Shown: in pieces, positions 44,438 through 52,985 of the stretch
How positions within the stretch are numbered: the stretch's first letter is position 1
Layout: the number at the start of each line of letters is the position of its first letter
Assembly (NCBI RefSeq): GCF_004022265.1
Contig: NZ_SAVB01000010.1
Span: 1-64,000 of the forward strand
Source of the DNA: Paenirhodobacter ferrireducens
GTDB lineage: Bacteria; Pseudomonadota; Alphaproteobacteria; Rhodobacterales; Rhodobacteraceae
DNA length: 64,000 bases
Direction: 5' to 3'
Program-made: the position numbers and the translations under genes
The notes under the pieces: model-generated
Seen by the model: the letters and a program-made list of their open reading frames with translations, nothing else
Told to the model about the DNA's origin: nothing
Databases searched by the model: none

Positions 44438-45598
44438 ATGACATCCATCTATATCACCGGCAGCGGCCACACCCGCTTTGGACGGCTGACCGAGACGCTC
44501 GAGGAGCTGATCGTCGAGGCGGCGCGCGAGGCGATCGCCGAGGCCGAGATCGACCCGGCCGAGATCGACGCGGTCTATCTGGGCCATTTCAACTCGGGGC
44601 TGGTGCCGGACGGTTTCGCCTCGTCGCTGATCCATCAGGCGCATCCGGCGCTGCGCTTCAAGCCGGCGGCGCGTTGCGAGAACGCCTGTGCCTCGGGCGC
44701 GGCGGCGATCCATGCCGGGCTGAACATGATCCGTGCCGGGCGGGCGCGCACCGTGCTGGTGGTGGGTGCCGAGAAGATGACCCACCGCTCGACGCCCGAG
44801 GTGACGACGGCTCTGGCCGGCGCCGGTTACCAGAACGACCCGGCCGAGGCGGCGCTGAGCTTCCCGCAGGTCTTCGCCGTGGCGGCGCAGGCCTATGCCG
44901 AGCGTTACGGCGACCCGATGGACGCGATGGCCCGGATTGCGGCGAAGAACCACGCCAATGCGCTGAACAATCCGCTCGCGCAGATGCACAAGGCGATGTC
45001 CTATGAGTTCTGCCGCGAGGTCAGCGAGAAGAACCCGCTGATCGCGCCGCCGCTGCGGCTGTCGGATTGCTCGCTCGTTTCGGATGGCGCCGCGGCCGTG
45101 GTGCTGACCTCCGATCCGCAATCGGCCCGCCGTGTCCGCATCGCTGCGGCCGAGCATGTCTCGGATTACCTGCCGATGAGCCGGCGTGATTTCATCGCCT
45201 TCGAGGGGCCGGAACGCGCGATCCGCGCGGCCTATGCTGCGGCGGGGATCACGGTCGGTGATCTCGACTTCGCCGAGGTGCATGACTGCTTCACCCCGGC
45301 CGAGCTGCTGATCTACGAGGCGATGGGGCTGGCCGAGAAGGGGCAGGGCGCGCGCGCGATCGAGGAGGGCACGGTGCTGCCCGAGGGGGCGCTGCCGGTG
45401 AACCTGTCGGGCGGGCTGAAGGCCAAGGGCCATCCGGTCGGCGCCACCGGCGTGTCGATGCATGCGCTGGCGTTCCGGCAGCTGACCGGACAGGCGGGCG
45501 CGATGCAGCGGCCGGGGGCCGAATGGGGCCTGACCTTCAACATGGGCGGCGCCGCGGTGGCGAACTATGCCACGGTGCTGCAGGCGGCGGGCCTCTGA
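44438..45598 (+). CDS. Thiolase-family acyl-CoA acyltransferase (SCP-x/acetyl-CoA acetyltransferase type)
   Basis: A 386-residue thiolase. Catalytic residues are present: Cys about 84 in ENACASGAAAI, His in EVHDCFTPAE, and the GHPVGATG motif near 330 in GLKAKGHPVGATGVSM. The HDCFT motif points to the SCP-x-like subgroup used for unusual or branched acyl-CoAs rather than the housekeeping acetoacetyl-CoA thiolase. GGGAGGA precedes the start. It would cleave a 3-oxoacyl-CoA produced downstream of the CoA ligase and SDR dehydrogenase encoded in the same operon (inference). Its stop touches the next ATG. Confidence 0.87.
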   Translation: MTSIYITGSGHTRFGRLTETLEELIVEAAREAIAEAEIDPAEIDAVYLGHFNSGLVPDGFASSLIHQAHPALRFKPAARCENACASGAAAIHAGLNMIRAGRARTVLVVGAEKMTHRSTPEVTTALAGAGYQNDPAEAALSFPQVFAVAAQAYAERYGDPMDAMARIAAKNHANALNNPLAQMHKAMSYEFCREVSEKNPLIAPPLRLSDCSLVSDGAAAVVLTSDPQSARRVRIAAAEHVSDYLPMSRRDFIAFEGPERAIRAAYAAAGITVGDLDFAEVHDCFTPAELLIYEAMGLAEKGQGARAIEEGTVLPEGALPVNLSGGLKAKGHPVGATGVSMHALAFRQLTGQAGAMQRPGAEWGLTFNMGGAAVANYATVLQAAGL

Positions 45599-47086
45599 AT
45601 GAACATCGCGAGCTGGCTTTACCAGACGGCCCATGCCTGGCCGACCCGTCCTGCCGTGTTCCAGGGTGACAGCCTGCGGCACAGCTATGCAAGCCTGCTG
45701 CGCGCGGTCTGCGACCGGGCCCGGCATCTGGGCGCGGTGCATGGCATCGGCCCGGGCGACCGGGTGGCGATCTTTGCCAAGAACGCGCCCGAATACATCG
45801 AATGGCTGCATGCCTGCTGGTGGATCGGTGCGGTCGTCGTGCCGGTGAACTGCAAGCTGCACCCGGCCGAGGCGGAATGGATCGTGCGCAACTCGGGCGC
45901 GGCGCTGGTCGTCACCGACAAGGGCACGCTTTTCCCGGGCCTGGCCGAGGAGGCGATCGCCGCCGCGGTGCCGAAGGGCGATCAGCTGACCCCGCCGCGT
46001 CCGGCGGCGGCGGGTGATCTGGCCTGGCTCTTCTACACCTCGGGCACCACCGGCAAGCCCAAGGGGGTGATGCTCAGCCACGAGAACCTGCGGCAGATGA
46101 CGCTGTGCTATGCGCTCGACGTCGACGGGCCGCGGCCTGAGGATCACATGCTTTACGCCGCGCCGATGTCGCATGGCGCGGGGCTTTACATGTTCGCGCA
46201 GATCCGCGCGGGCGGCGCGCATCTGGTGCCGGCTTCGCGCGGCTTCGACGCGGCCGAGATCATCGCCCTCGCTGAAAGCCGCGGCAACCTCGTGTTCTTC
46301 GCGGCGCCGACGATGGTCAAGCGGCTGGTCGCCGCGGCGCGCCCGCTTGGCTATGACGGCGTCGGCATCCGCACCATCATCTATGGCGGCGGGCCGATGT
46401 ATGCCAATGACATCGACGAGGCGCTCGAGCTCTTCGGGCCGCGCTTCGTGCAGATCTACGGTCAGGGCGAAAGCCCGATGACGATCTCGGTGCTGCCGCG
46501 CGCCCTTGTCGCCGATCAGGGCCACCCGCGCTGGCGGGCGCGGCGCAGCTCGGTCGGGATCGCGGCAGGCGCCGCGACCGTGGCGATCCTGTCGCCCGAG
46601 GGCGAGCCCCTGCCGCCCGGCCAGACCGGCGAGATCTGCGTGCAGGGTCCGACGGTGATGCAGGGTTATTGGCAGAACCCGGCGGCGAGCGACGAGACGT
46701 TGCGCGGCGGCTGGCTGCACACCGGCGATCTCGGCCATCTCGACGAGGACGGGTTCCTCTATCTCACCGACCGTTCGAAGGACGTCATCATCTCGGGTGG
46801 CACCAACATCTATCCGCGCGAGGTCGAGGAGGCGCTGCTGCGCCACGAGGCGGTGTTCGAGGTGGCGGTGATCGGCGAGCCCGAACCCGACTGGGGCGAG
46901 CAGGTGGTGGCCTATGTCGTGTTCGAGCCGGGCCGCAGCGCCGAGGAGGCCGAGCTCGACAGCTGGGTGCGCCAGCACATCGCCTCGTTCAAGCGGCCGA
47001 AGCGCTATGTCTTCGTGCCCGATCTGCCGAAGAACGGCTACGGCAAGATCCTGAAGACCGAACTGCGCGCCGGCGCGCAGATCTGA
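45599..47086 (+). CDS. Acyl-CoA synthetase (AMP-forming)
   Basis: A 495-residue ANL-superfamily ligase: phosphate loop YTSGTTGKPKGVML (about 144-157), IYGQGESPM near 288, the hinge segment GWLHTGDLGHLDEDGFLYL near 370-388, and the catalytic lysine in KNGYGKILKTEL (about 482). It activates a carboxylic acid with ATP and CoA in the cytoplasm. Being between a thiolase and a TRAP importer, its substrate is probably the acid that the TRAP system imports; short, branched or aromatic chains cannot be distinguished here. Confidence 0.88.
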   Translation: MNIASWLYQTAHAWPTRPAVFQGDSLRHSYASLLRAVCDRARHLGAVHGIGPGDRVAIFAKNAPEYIEWLHACWWIGAVVVPVNCKLHPAEAEWIVRNSGAALVVTDKGTLFPGLAEEAIAAAVPKGDQLTPPRPAAAGDLAWLFYTSGTTGKPKGVMLSHENLRQMTLCYALDVDGPRPEDHMLYAAPMSHGAGLYMFAQIRAGGAHLVPASRGFDAAEIIALAESRGNLVFFAAPTMVKRLVAAARPLGYDGVGIRTIIYGGGPMYANDIDEALELFGPRFVQIYGQGESPMTISVLPRALVADQGHPRWRARRSSVGIAAGAATVAILSPEGEPLPPGQTGEICVQGPTVMQGYWQNPAASDETLRGGWLHTGDLGHLDEDGFLYLTDRSKDVIISGGTNIYPREVEEALLRHEAVFEVAVIGEPEPDWGEQVVAYVVFEPGRSAEEAELDSWVRQHIASFKRPKRYVFVPDLPKNGYGKILKTELRAGAQI

Positions 47087-47129
47087 CACATCCCGGGCAG
47101 GAGGAGCCCGGACAAAGGGAGGAGAAACC

Positions 47130-48215
47130 ATGAAAAGACGTGATTTCCTGCGCACGAGCGGGGCACTGGCCGGGGCCGGGATGCTGTCCGGCCTGCCGTT
47201 TGCGGCGGCAGCCGCGACGTCGCTCAAGTTCGACAGCTACGTGACCGAGACCGCCGGCCCCTCGTGGATCGACCGCTGGTTCCTCGACGAGCTGGAAAAG
47301 CGCTCGGGCGGCGAGATCAAGGTGCGCCGCTACTGGGCGGGCAGCCTGAACAAGGTGGGCGAGCATCTGGGCGCGGTGCGCGACGGCACCTCCGAGATGA
47401 CGCTGATCTCGCCCGGCTACTATCAGGCCGAGGTGCCGGTGACGCGCGGGCTCGAATGGTATTTCCGGGTCGACCGGGCGGACACGCTGCAGCTCGTCTG
47501 CCGCGACGTCTATGAGCAGTTCGCGCCGCTGCGCCAGGAATGGGAAGAGCGGCACCGCTGCAAGGTGCTGTACTGGACGAACTGGAACTATGCGCCGCTG
47601 GTGATGCGCGAGCCGATCACCTCGATCGAGGACATCAAGGGCAAGAAGATCCGCGGCTATGGCATTGCCACCGACGTGATCCAGCGCCTGGGCGGCGTTG
47701 CCGTGCCGATGGCGGCGGGCGAGGTCTATCAGGCGCTCGAACGCGGGGTGCTCGACGGGGTCTATGGCTTCGACTTCGTCACCGCCGTCGCCTACAAGCT
47801 GCACGAGATCGCGCCGAACTTCTACGACATCGGCGACGGCGCCCATGCGCCTGCGGTGACGGTGATGAACCGCGGCGTGTTCGAGGGGTTGTCGGCCGCG
47901 AACCAGCAGATCTGCGCCGATCTGGCAAACGAGCTCTATGGCGGCACCTTCACCGAGATCTATGACCGGGTGCTGACCGACTATGTGAAGAAGGCGCTGG
48001 CCGAGGGGGCAAGGCTGCAATCCCTGCCCGATGCCGAGAAGGCGAAGGCCCGGGCGCTGGTGCAGCCGGCCGAGACACAGCAATGGGTCGACACCGTCGC
48101 CACTCCGGCGGGCATCGACGGCGCCGCGATGCAGGCACTGATCGACACGGCGATCGCGAAGCACGCCCCCGCCGGCCGGCTGCGCCGCCCGGTCGAGATC
48201 GCGGCGGAGCTGTGA
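47130..48215 (+). CDS. dctP: TRAP transporter substrate-binding protein, DctP family
   Basis: A 361-residue periplasmic receptor with a Tat-like leader (KRRDFLRTSGALAGAGMLSG, cleavage near residue 31). The body matches DctP proteins, including the substrate-contacting arginine region KGKKIRGYGIATDVIQRLGG and VYQALERGVLDGVYGFDF. GGGAGGAG lies upstream of the start. It binds a carboxylate and hands it to the DctQ/DctM membrane pair that follows without a gap. Tat export of a TRAP receptor is known in some bacteria and suggests cytoplasmic folding before export. Confidence 0.88.
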   Translation: MKRRDFLRTSGALAGAGMLSGLPFAAAAATSLKFDSYVTETAGPSWIDRWFLDELEKRSGGEIKVRRYWAGSLNKVGEHLGAVRDGTSEMTLISPGYYQAEVPVTRGLEWYFRVDRADTLQLVCRDVYEQFAPLRQEWEERHRCKVLYWTNWNYAPLVMREPITSIEDIKGKKIRGYGIATDVIQRLGGVAVPMAAGEVYQALERGVLDGVYGFDFVTAVAYKLHEIAPNFYDIGDGAHAPAVTVMNRGVFEGLSAANQQICADLANELYGGTFTEIYDRVLTDYVKKALAEGARLQSLPDAEKAKARALVQPAETQQWVDTVATPAGIDGAAMQALIDTAIAKHAPAGRLRRPVEIAAEL

Positions 48216-48731
48216 ATGGAGCGGCTGAACCGCGCGCTCGAGCGGGTCTCGCACGGGCTGACCTGGGTGGCGCTTGCCTTCCTCGGCTTCATGATGGTGG
48301 CGATCACTGTCGATGTCGTCGCGCGCGCGCTGATCGGCAGCGCCGTGCCCGGGCTTTTCGAGATGACCGAGATGTCGATGGTGATGGTGGTCTTCATGGG
48401 GCTCGGCGCGACGCTGGTCGATGACGGCCACATCCGCGTCACGCTGATGACCGACGCCCTGCCGCTGCATCTGTCGCGGGGGCTGGCGGCGCTGGGCTGG
48501 ATATTGGCGGCGCTGACCTTCCTGCTGCTGGCCTGGCCCGCGACGCAGGAGGCCGCCTATTCCTTCTCGATCCGCGAGTTCCGCTGGGGCTATTTCCACG
48601 TGCCGGTCTGGTGGGCGAAGATCGCCACCGCCTTCGGCCTGTGGTTCGCGGCGCTGCAGGCGCTGGTCCACGCGGCGATGATCGCCACCGGCCGGATCGC
48701 CCCCGACCCGCGCGAGAGCGCCTCCCACTGA
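48216..48731 (+). CDS. dctQ: TRAP transporter small permease, DctQ family
   Basis: A 171-residue membrane protein with four hydrophobic spans (WVALAFLGFMMVAITVDVVA; MTEMSMVMVVFMGLGATL; GLAALGWILAALTFLLLAWP; KIATAFGLWFAALQALVHAA), the usual DctQ layout. It begins at the base after the receptor stop codon. It joins the large DctM subunit to form the sodium-driven importer. A short perfect hairpin follows. Confidence 0.88.
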   Translation: MERLNRALERVSHGLTWVALAFLGFMMVAITVDVVARALIGSAVPGLFEMTEMSMVMVVFMGLGATLVDDGHIRVTLMTDALPLHLSRGLAALGWILAALTFLLLAWPATQEAAYSFSIREFRWGYFHVPVWWAKIATAFGLWFAALQALVHAAMIATGRIAPDPRESASH

Positions 48732-48734
48732 GCC

Positions 48735-48757
48735 GGCGGACCGGTCTCCGGTCCGCC
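48735..48757 (+). terminator. Intercistronic hairpin between TRAP subunit genes
   Basis: GGCGGACCGG pairs perfectly with CCGGTCCGCC around TCT, 4 bases after the dctQ stop. No T-run follows. It may stabilise the upstream message or attenuate the downstream genes. Confidence 0.45.
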
Positions 48758-48803
48758 CCCCTCACCCGTCCCGCCCGCGCCATCCCCGGCGCGGCGGGGT
48801 CGC

Positions 48804-50126
48804 ATGGGACATGTCATGGACATCACACTGATTACACTTCTGGCCGTCGGGCTGATCTTCGTGCTGCTGGCGATCGGCACGCCGGTCTTTGCCGCGCTGG
48901 CCCTCTCGGGCGCCTTCGGCATCGTCATGAGCGAGGATCTGTCCTTCCTGCTCAGCCGGCTGAAATCGCTGCCCTTCTCCTCGGCCGCGAATTATTCGCT
49001 GACGGTCATCCCGCTGTTCATCCTGATGGGTGCCTTCGCGCATCAGGCGCAGGTCGGGCGACGGCTGTTCCATGTCGCGAACAAGTGGGTGGGACACTTG
49101 CCGGGTGGGCTTGCCATGGCGGGGATCCTGACCTCGGCGGGCTTTGCCGCGACCTCGGGCTCGTCCGTCGCCACCGCGGCGACGGTGGGCGCCGTCGCCA
49201 TCCCCGAGATGAAGCGCGCGGGCTATGACCCCCGCCTTGCCGCGGGATCGGTCGCGGCGGGGGGCGTGCTGGGCGTGCTGATCCCGCCCTCGGTGCTGCT
49301 GATCTTCTATGCCGCGCTGACCGAGGTCTCGGCCGGCAAGATGCTGATCGCGGGCTTCGTGCCGGGCATCCTGACGACGATCGTCTTCATGGCCGGCACC
49401 GCGATCGTCTCGCGCCACAACATCGCCGCGCGCAGCCCGCGCGCCGGCTGGGGCGAGCGGCTGCGCGCCACCGGTCAGGCCTGGCAGGTGCTGGTGCTGT
49501 TCGCGATCGTGCTCGGCGGGATCTATCTCGGCCTCGTCACCCCGACCGAGGCGGGGGCGATCGGTGCGCTTGCGGCCTTCCTGATGCTGGTGTTCTCGCG
49601 CGAGGGGCGCCGGGGGCTGGGCGGACGGCTGCAGGACAGCTTCCGCTCGACCACCACGACCACGGTGATGGTGCTGTTCACGATGATCGGTGCGGGCATC
49701 TTCAGCTATTTCCTGACCCTCGCCCAGGTGCCGCAGGCGGTGGCCGAGGCGATCGTCGGCAGCGGTGTGCCGCCGCTTCTGGTCGTCGGCATCCTGCTGC
49801 TGCTTTACATCCCGCTCGGCATGTTCCTCGATGCCTTCTCGATGATGGTCATCACCCTGCCGATCATGTTCCCGACGGTGACCGGGCTCGGCTTCGATCC
49901 GATCTGGTTCGGCATCCTGTGCGTGAAGATGTGCGAGATCGGCCTCATCACCCCGCCGGTCGGGCTGAACTGCTTCGTCATCGCCGGCATCGACCGCGAT
50001 ACGCCGCTGTCCGACGTGTTCCGCGGCGCGCTGTGGTTCATCGCGATGGAGATGGTGACGGTGCTGATCCTGTTCTTCATCCCGGTCATCACCACCTGGC
50101 TGCCCGACACGATGATGGGGAGGTAA
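48804..50126 (+). CDS. dctM: TRAP transporter large permease, DctM family
   Basis: A 440-residue membrane protein with about 12 hydrophobic spans, matching DctM: LAVGLIFVLLAIGTPVFAAL, SLTVIPLFILMGAFAHQA, ATSGSSVATAATVGAVAIPE and GLITPPVGLNCFVIAGI. An in-frame ATG four codons later (48816) is an equally possible start; neither has a strong ribosome-binding site. It forms the substrate-translocating subunit of the TRAP importer with DctP and DctQ. The SDR dehydrogenase gene follows 3 bases after its stop. Confidence 0.88.
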   Translation: MGHVMDITLITLLAVGLIFVLLAIGTPVFAALALSGAFGIVMSEDLSFLLSRLKSLPFSSAANYSLTVIPLFILMGAFAHQAQVGRRLFHVANKWVGHLPGGLAMAGILTSAGFAATSGSSVATAATVGAVAIPEMKRAGYDPRLAAGSVAAGGVLGVLIPPSVLLIFYAALTEVSAGKMLIAGFVPGILTTIVFMAGTAIVSRHNIAARSPRAGWGERLRATGQAWQVLVLFAIVLGGIYLGLVTPTEAGAIGALAAFLMLVFSREGRRGLGGRLQDSFRSTTTTTVMVLFTMIGAGIFSYFLTLAQVPQAVAEAIVGSGVPPLLVVGILLLLYIPLGMFLDAFSMMVITLPIMFPTVTGLGFDPIWFGILCVKMCEIGLITPPVGLNCFVIAGIDRDTPLSDVFRGALWFIAMEMVTVLILFFIPVITTWLPDTMMGR

Positions 50127-50129
50127 GAG

Positions 50130-50906
50130 ATGGGGAATCGGCAAGAGGTGGCCCTGCTGACCGGCGCGGGCTCGGGCATCGGTCGCGCTGCGGCGCTGGA
50201 ACTGTCCCGGCGGGGGGTGGCGATCGCGGTGACCGACCTGCGGGCCGAGGCGGCGCAGGCCGTCGCCGCCGAGATCCGCGCACAGGGCGGCGTGGCGGTC
50301 GGGCTGGCGCTCGACGTCGCCGACCCGGTGGCGATCGGGGCGGTCTTCGACCGTGCCGAGGCAGAGCTTGGCGGCATCGACATTCTCGTCAACAGCGCCG
50401 GGCTGCTGATCGTCGAGCCGCTGCTCGGTCTTGCGTCGGAAAGCTGGCACAAGGTGATGGCGGTCAACGTCACCGGCACCTTCCTGTGCAGCCAGCGCGC
50501 CGGGCGCGGCATGGCGGCGCGCGGCCATGGCCGGATCGTCAACATCGCCTCGATCTCGGGGATGCGGGCGGGGGTCGGACGCGCGGCCTATGGCACCTCG
50601 AAAGCGGCGATCATCGGCCTCACGCGGCAGCTTGCGCTGGAACTCGGCCCGCTCGGCGTGACCGCAAACGCGATCGCGCCCGGGGTGATCGAGACGCCGA
50701 TGACCATGGGCGCCTACAGCGAGGAGACCTGGGCGCGGGTGCTCGACATGGTGCCGGCGCGGCGCCGTGGCCTGCCCGCCGACATCGCCGAGGCGGTGGC
50801 CTATCTCGCCTCGGCGGGGGCTGGCTATGTCAACGGCGTGGTGCTGACCGTCGACGGCGGCTACATGGCCGCGGGGATGACGCAGACCGGCGCGCTCAGG
50901 GTCTGA
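50130..50906 (+). CDS. Short-chain dehydrogenase/reductase (SDR)
   Basis: A 258-residue classical SDR: cofactor motif TGAGSGIGRA (about 10-19), LVNSAG near 87, catalytic Ser in IASISGM (about 141), and YGTSK with Tyr about 153 and Lys about 157. The loop TDLRAEA after strand 2 suggests NAD preference. GGGGAGG lies upstream. As the last gene of the thiolase/CoA-ligase/TRAP operon it may oxidise a hydroxyacid or 3-hydroxyacyl-CoA before thiolysis. Its last 11 bases overlap the 3-prime end of the convergent nitrilase gene. Confidence 0.88.
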   Translation: MGNRQEVALLTGAGSGIGRAAALELSRRGVAIAVTDLRAEAAQAVAAEIRAQGGVAVGLALDVADPVAIGAVFDRAEAELGGIDILVNSAGLLIVEPLLGLASESWHKVMAVNVTGTFLCSQRAGRGMAARGHGRIVNIASISGMRAGVGRAAYGTSKAAIIGLTRQLALELGPLGVTANAIAPGVIETPMTMGAYSEETWARVLDMVPARRRGLPADIAEAVAYLASAGAGYVNGVVLTVDGGYMAAGMTQTGALRV

Positions 50907-52638
50907 GGCCGCCGTCCAGCACCAGCGGCAGGTAGTGGTGTGGCAGGCGCATGGTGACCAGATCCTTGCGCCGCACCACGGTCGAGGGATAGGGCGTGTC
51001 GGCATTCGTCAGGTCGATCGCCAGCGTCGCCAGCCCCTCGCCCTCGAGGATCGCGCTTTCCTGCCGCGGGAAGGCGAAGGTGTCGGCGCCGAAGATGCCG
51101 CTTGCCCCCGGGTTGCCCGCGCCCGGCACATTCGCGAAGACCAGATGCAGGTTGTTCTCGCCGCTGCGGGTGCGCAGCGCGTGCCAGTGCCAGGGATCGG
51201 CGGCCTTCGGGATCGGGAAGTTGTGCGGGATCGTGGTGCCCGCATGCGCGCCGGTGAAACCGGGCGGCAGCGCGGCGGGGCAGGCGACGATGTCGCAGCC
51301 TGCAAGCGCCAGCACCCGCACGCTTTCGGGCAGCAGTGCATCGGTGCCGGTGAGCAGCCCGAGCCGGCCGAAGGGCAGATCGAACACCGCCCAGTCATCG
51401 CCCGCCGTGGCCCAGTCAAGATCCGCCTGTGAAAGGTGGATCTTGCGATAGACCCCCACCCGCCCCTCGGGGCCGGCCAGCACCACTGCATTGTAAAGCC
51501 GCGCGCCCGCCCGCTCGGCAAAGCCCGCGACGATGTGCAGCCGGTGCCGCATCGCGATCCGGGTGAAGCGGTCGATCAGCGCGCCCTCGACGGGTTCGGC
51601 GCGTGCCGCCGGGTCGTGGGGGCCGGTCAGCGCAAGCTCGGGCAGCACCAGCAGCGCCGCCCCCGCGGCCTGCGCCTCGGCGGCGAAGGCCGCGATGCGG
51701 GCAAGGTTTGCGGCGCTGTCGTCCCCGGGGGCGAATTGCGCGACGGCAAGCGTCGAGGCCCCGGCCCGGGGCAGCGGCTGATAGCCGTAAAGCCGGAAGT
51801 AATCGAGAGAGTTCCACGTGAAACTGTTCGTCATCAGCGTCTTGTAGAGCGCCGGGCGGCGCATCTCGAAGACCGGCTCGCCCAGCACCCGGCCGACACG
51901 GGCGCGGGCCGGGTCGATCATGCCGGTGACGATCGCGTCGCCGGCATCCACCTGCGCCTCGACGCGGCCATCGGGGCCGATGAGGCAGCTGCCGCCCGAG
52001 AACTGCACCGTGCGCTCGAGCCCCCAGCGGTTCGCCTCGACCACATAGCAGCCGTTCTCGAAGGCGCGGGTGATCCAGTAGGGCGCGGGGGTGCGCTCGG
52101 CCAGCCAGTTCGAGATGTGGCAGATCACATCGGCGCCGGCGAGGGTTTCAAGCCGCACCGTCTCGAAGAAATGCAGGTCCATGCAGATCAGGATCGCGAT
52201 CCGCCCGATCGGCGTGTCGAAGACCTGATGCGCGATGTCGCCCGAAGCCGCCCATTTCGGCTCCGAGATATAGGGGTGTGACTTGCGGTGCGTGCCGATC
52301 ACCCCCTCGGGCCCGATCAGCGCGGCGCTGTTGTAATAGAGGTCGGTGACCGGATCGACCTCGGGCATCCCCACCACGATATAGCAGTCATGCGCCGCGG
52401 CGATCTCGTGGAAGAGCTCGGTCGTCGGGCCGGGGATGGTCTCGACCTCGGAGGCGACCTCGGCGCGGTCATACCAGCAATAGCCGGTCGTTCCCATCTC
52501 GGGCATCACGATCAGCCGGGCGCCGTCCTGCGCCGCCTCGCTGCACATCCGGGCGAGGCTGGCGATGTTCGCCTCCTTCGCGAACATCGTCGGTTCGAAC
52601 TGGATCGAGGCGACCTTGAAGGGGGCTGGCGCGGGCAT
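50896..52638 (-). CDS. Tandem carbon-nitrogen hydrolase (nitrilase superfamily), second domain lacking the cysteine
   Basis: A 580-residue protein with two nitrilase-fold domains. In the first (about 5-280) the Glu-Lys-Cys triad is visible: PEMGTTGY (Glu about 46), THRKSHPY (Lys about 119), LICMDLHFFE (Cys about 152). In the second (about 300-570) PELALTG and YRKIHL keep Glu and Lys, but LGLLTGTDALLPE replaces the cysteine with threonine, so this half should be inactive. The start at 52638 has CACGGAG upstream. It may hydrolyse an amide, nitrile or N-carbamoyl compound. It is convergent with the TRAP/CoA-ligase operon and divergent from the amide-type ABC operon, so it could serve either. Confidence 0.85.
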   Translation of the reverse strand: MPAPAPFKVASIQFEPTMFAKEANIASLARMCSEAAQDGARLIVMPEMGTTGYCWYDRAEVASEVETIPGPTTELFHEIAAAHDCYIVVGMPEVDPVTDLYYNSAALIGPEGVIGTHRKSHPYISEPKWAASGDIAHQVFDTPIGRIAILICMDLHFFETVRLETLAGADVICHISNWLAERTPAPYWITRAFENGCYVVEANRWGLERTVQFSGGSCLIGPDGRVEAQVDAGDAIVTGMIDPARARVGRVLGEPVFEMRRPALYKTLMTNSFTWNSLDYFRLYGYQPLPRAGASTLAVAQFAPGDDSAANLARIAAFAAEAQAAGAALLVLPELALTGPHDPAARAEPVEGALIDRFTRIAMRHRLHIVAGFAERAGARLYNAVVLAGPEGRVGVYRKIHLSQADLDWATAGDDWAVFDLPFGRLGLLTGTDALLPESVRVLALAGCDIVACPAALPPGFTGAHAGTTIPHNFPIPKAADPWHWHALRTRSGENNLHLVFANVPGAGNPGASGIFGADTFAFPRQESAILEGEGLATLAIDLTNADTPYPSTVVRRKDLVTMRLPHHYLPLVLDGGLRP

Positions 52639-52985
52639 GGCGGATCTCCGTGAGCTGGGGCTCCGGCCGGAAAACCCCATGAGGGATGGGGCCGGATTCC
52701 TGAAAAATATTGAAATGGAAAGTATATCGGCGCAAGAGGCAAATCTGTGCCGCCGCATCCCCGCGGCGGACAGAGTCCTGACCGATCCGGCCCGTTTCCG
52801 GCGGATTCGGCAGAGATTCGAGGGCATTTCGGCAGATTGGCGATGCGAAACCAGCCATCACCCCCCGGATTCAGGTCAAATTTTGGGCGAAATCCATAAA
52901 TCCCGCCAATTATCAGCTTTCGATATTTGATAATTCAATGAATCTGCCTTTGATCGAGCATCCGTTTCCAACAGGGGCTCTCGAA
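52639..52985. promoter_or_regulatory. Divergent control region between the nitrilase and amide-type ABC operons
   Basis: About 350 bases with no recognisable gene, unusually AT-rich at both ends. AT-rich blocks near 52700-52735 and 52875-52940 should hold the promoters for the leftward nitrilase and the rightward ABC operon. The clearest element is the inverted repeat at 52908-52935. No regulator gene lies beside this region, so control probably comes from a protein encoded elsewhere. Confidence 0.5.
52908..52935 (+). promoter_or_regulatory. Inverted repeat, candidate operator of the amide/urease locus
   Basis: AATTATCA at 52908-52915 and its exact complement TGATAATT at 52928-52935 are separated by 12 bases, about two helical turns centre to centre. 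The repeat ends about 50 bases before the start of the binding-protein gene. An unknown dimeric repressor or activator may bind here. Confidence 0.5.

Noticed and set aside
44372-47227. A 951-codon minus-strand open frame opposite thiolase and CoA ligase
   Set aside because: Shadow of two well-supported genes; no family resemblance. The same reasoning removed the long frames at 52935-55073 and 56817-59309.
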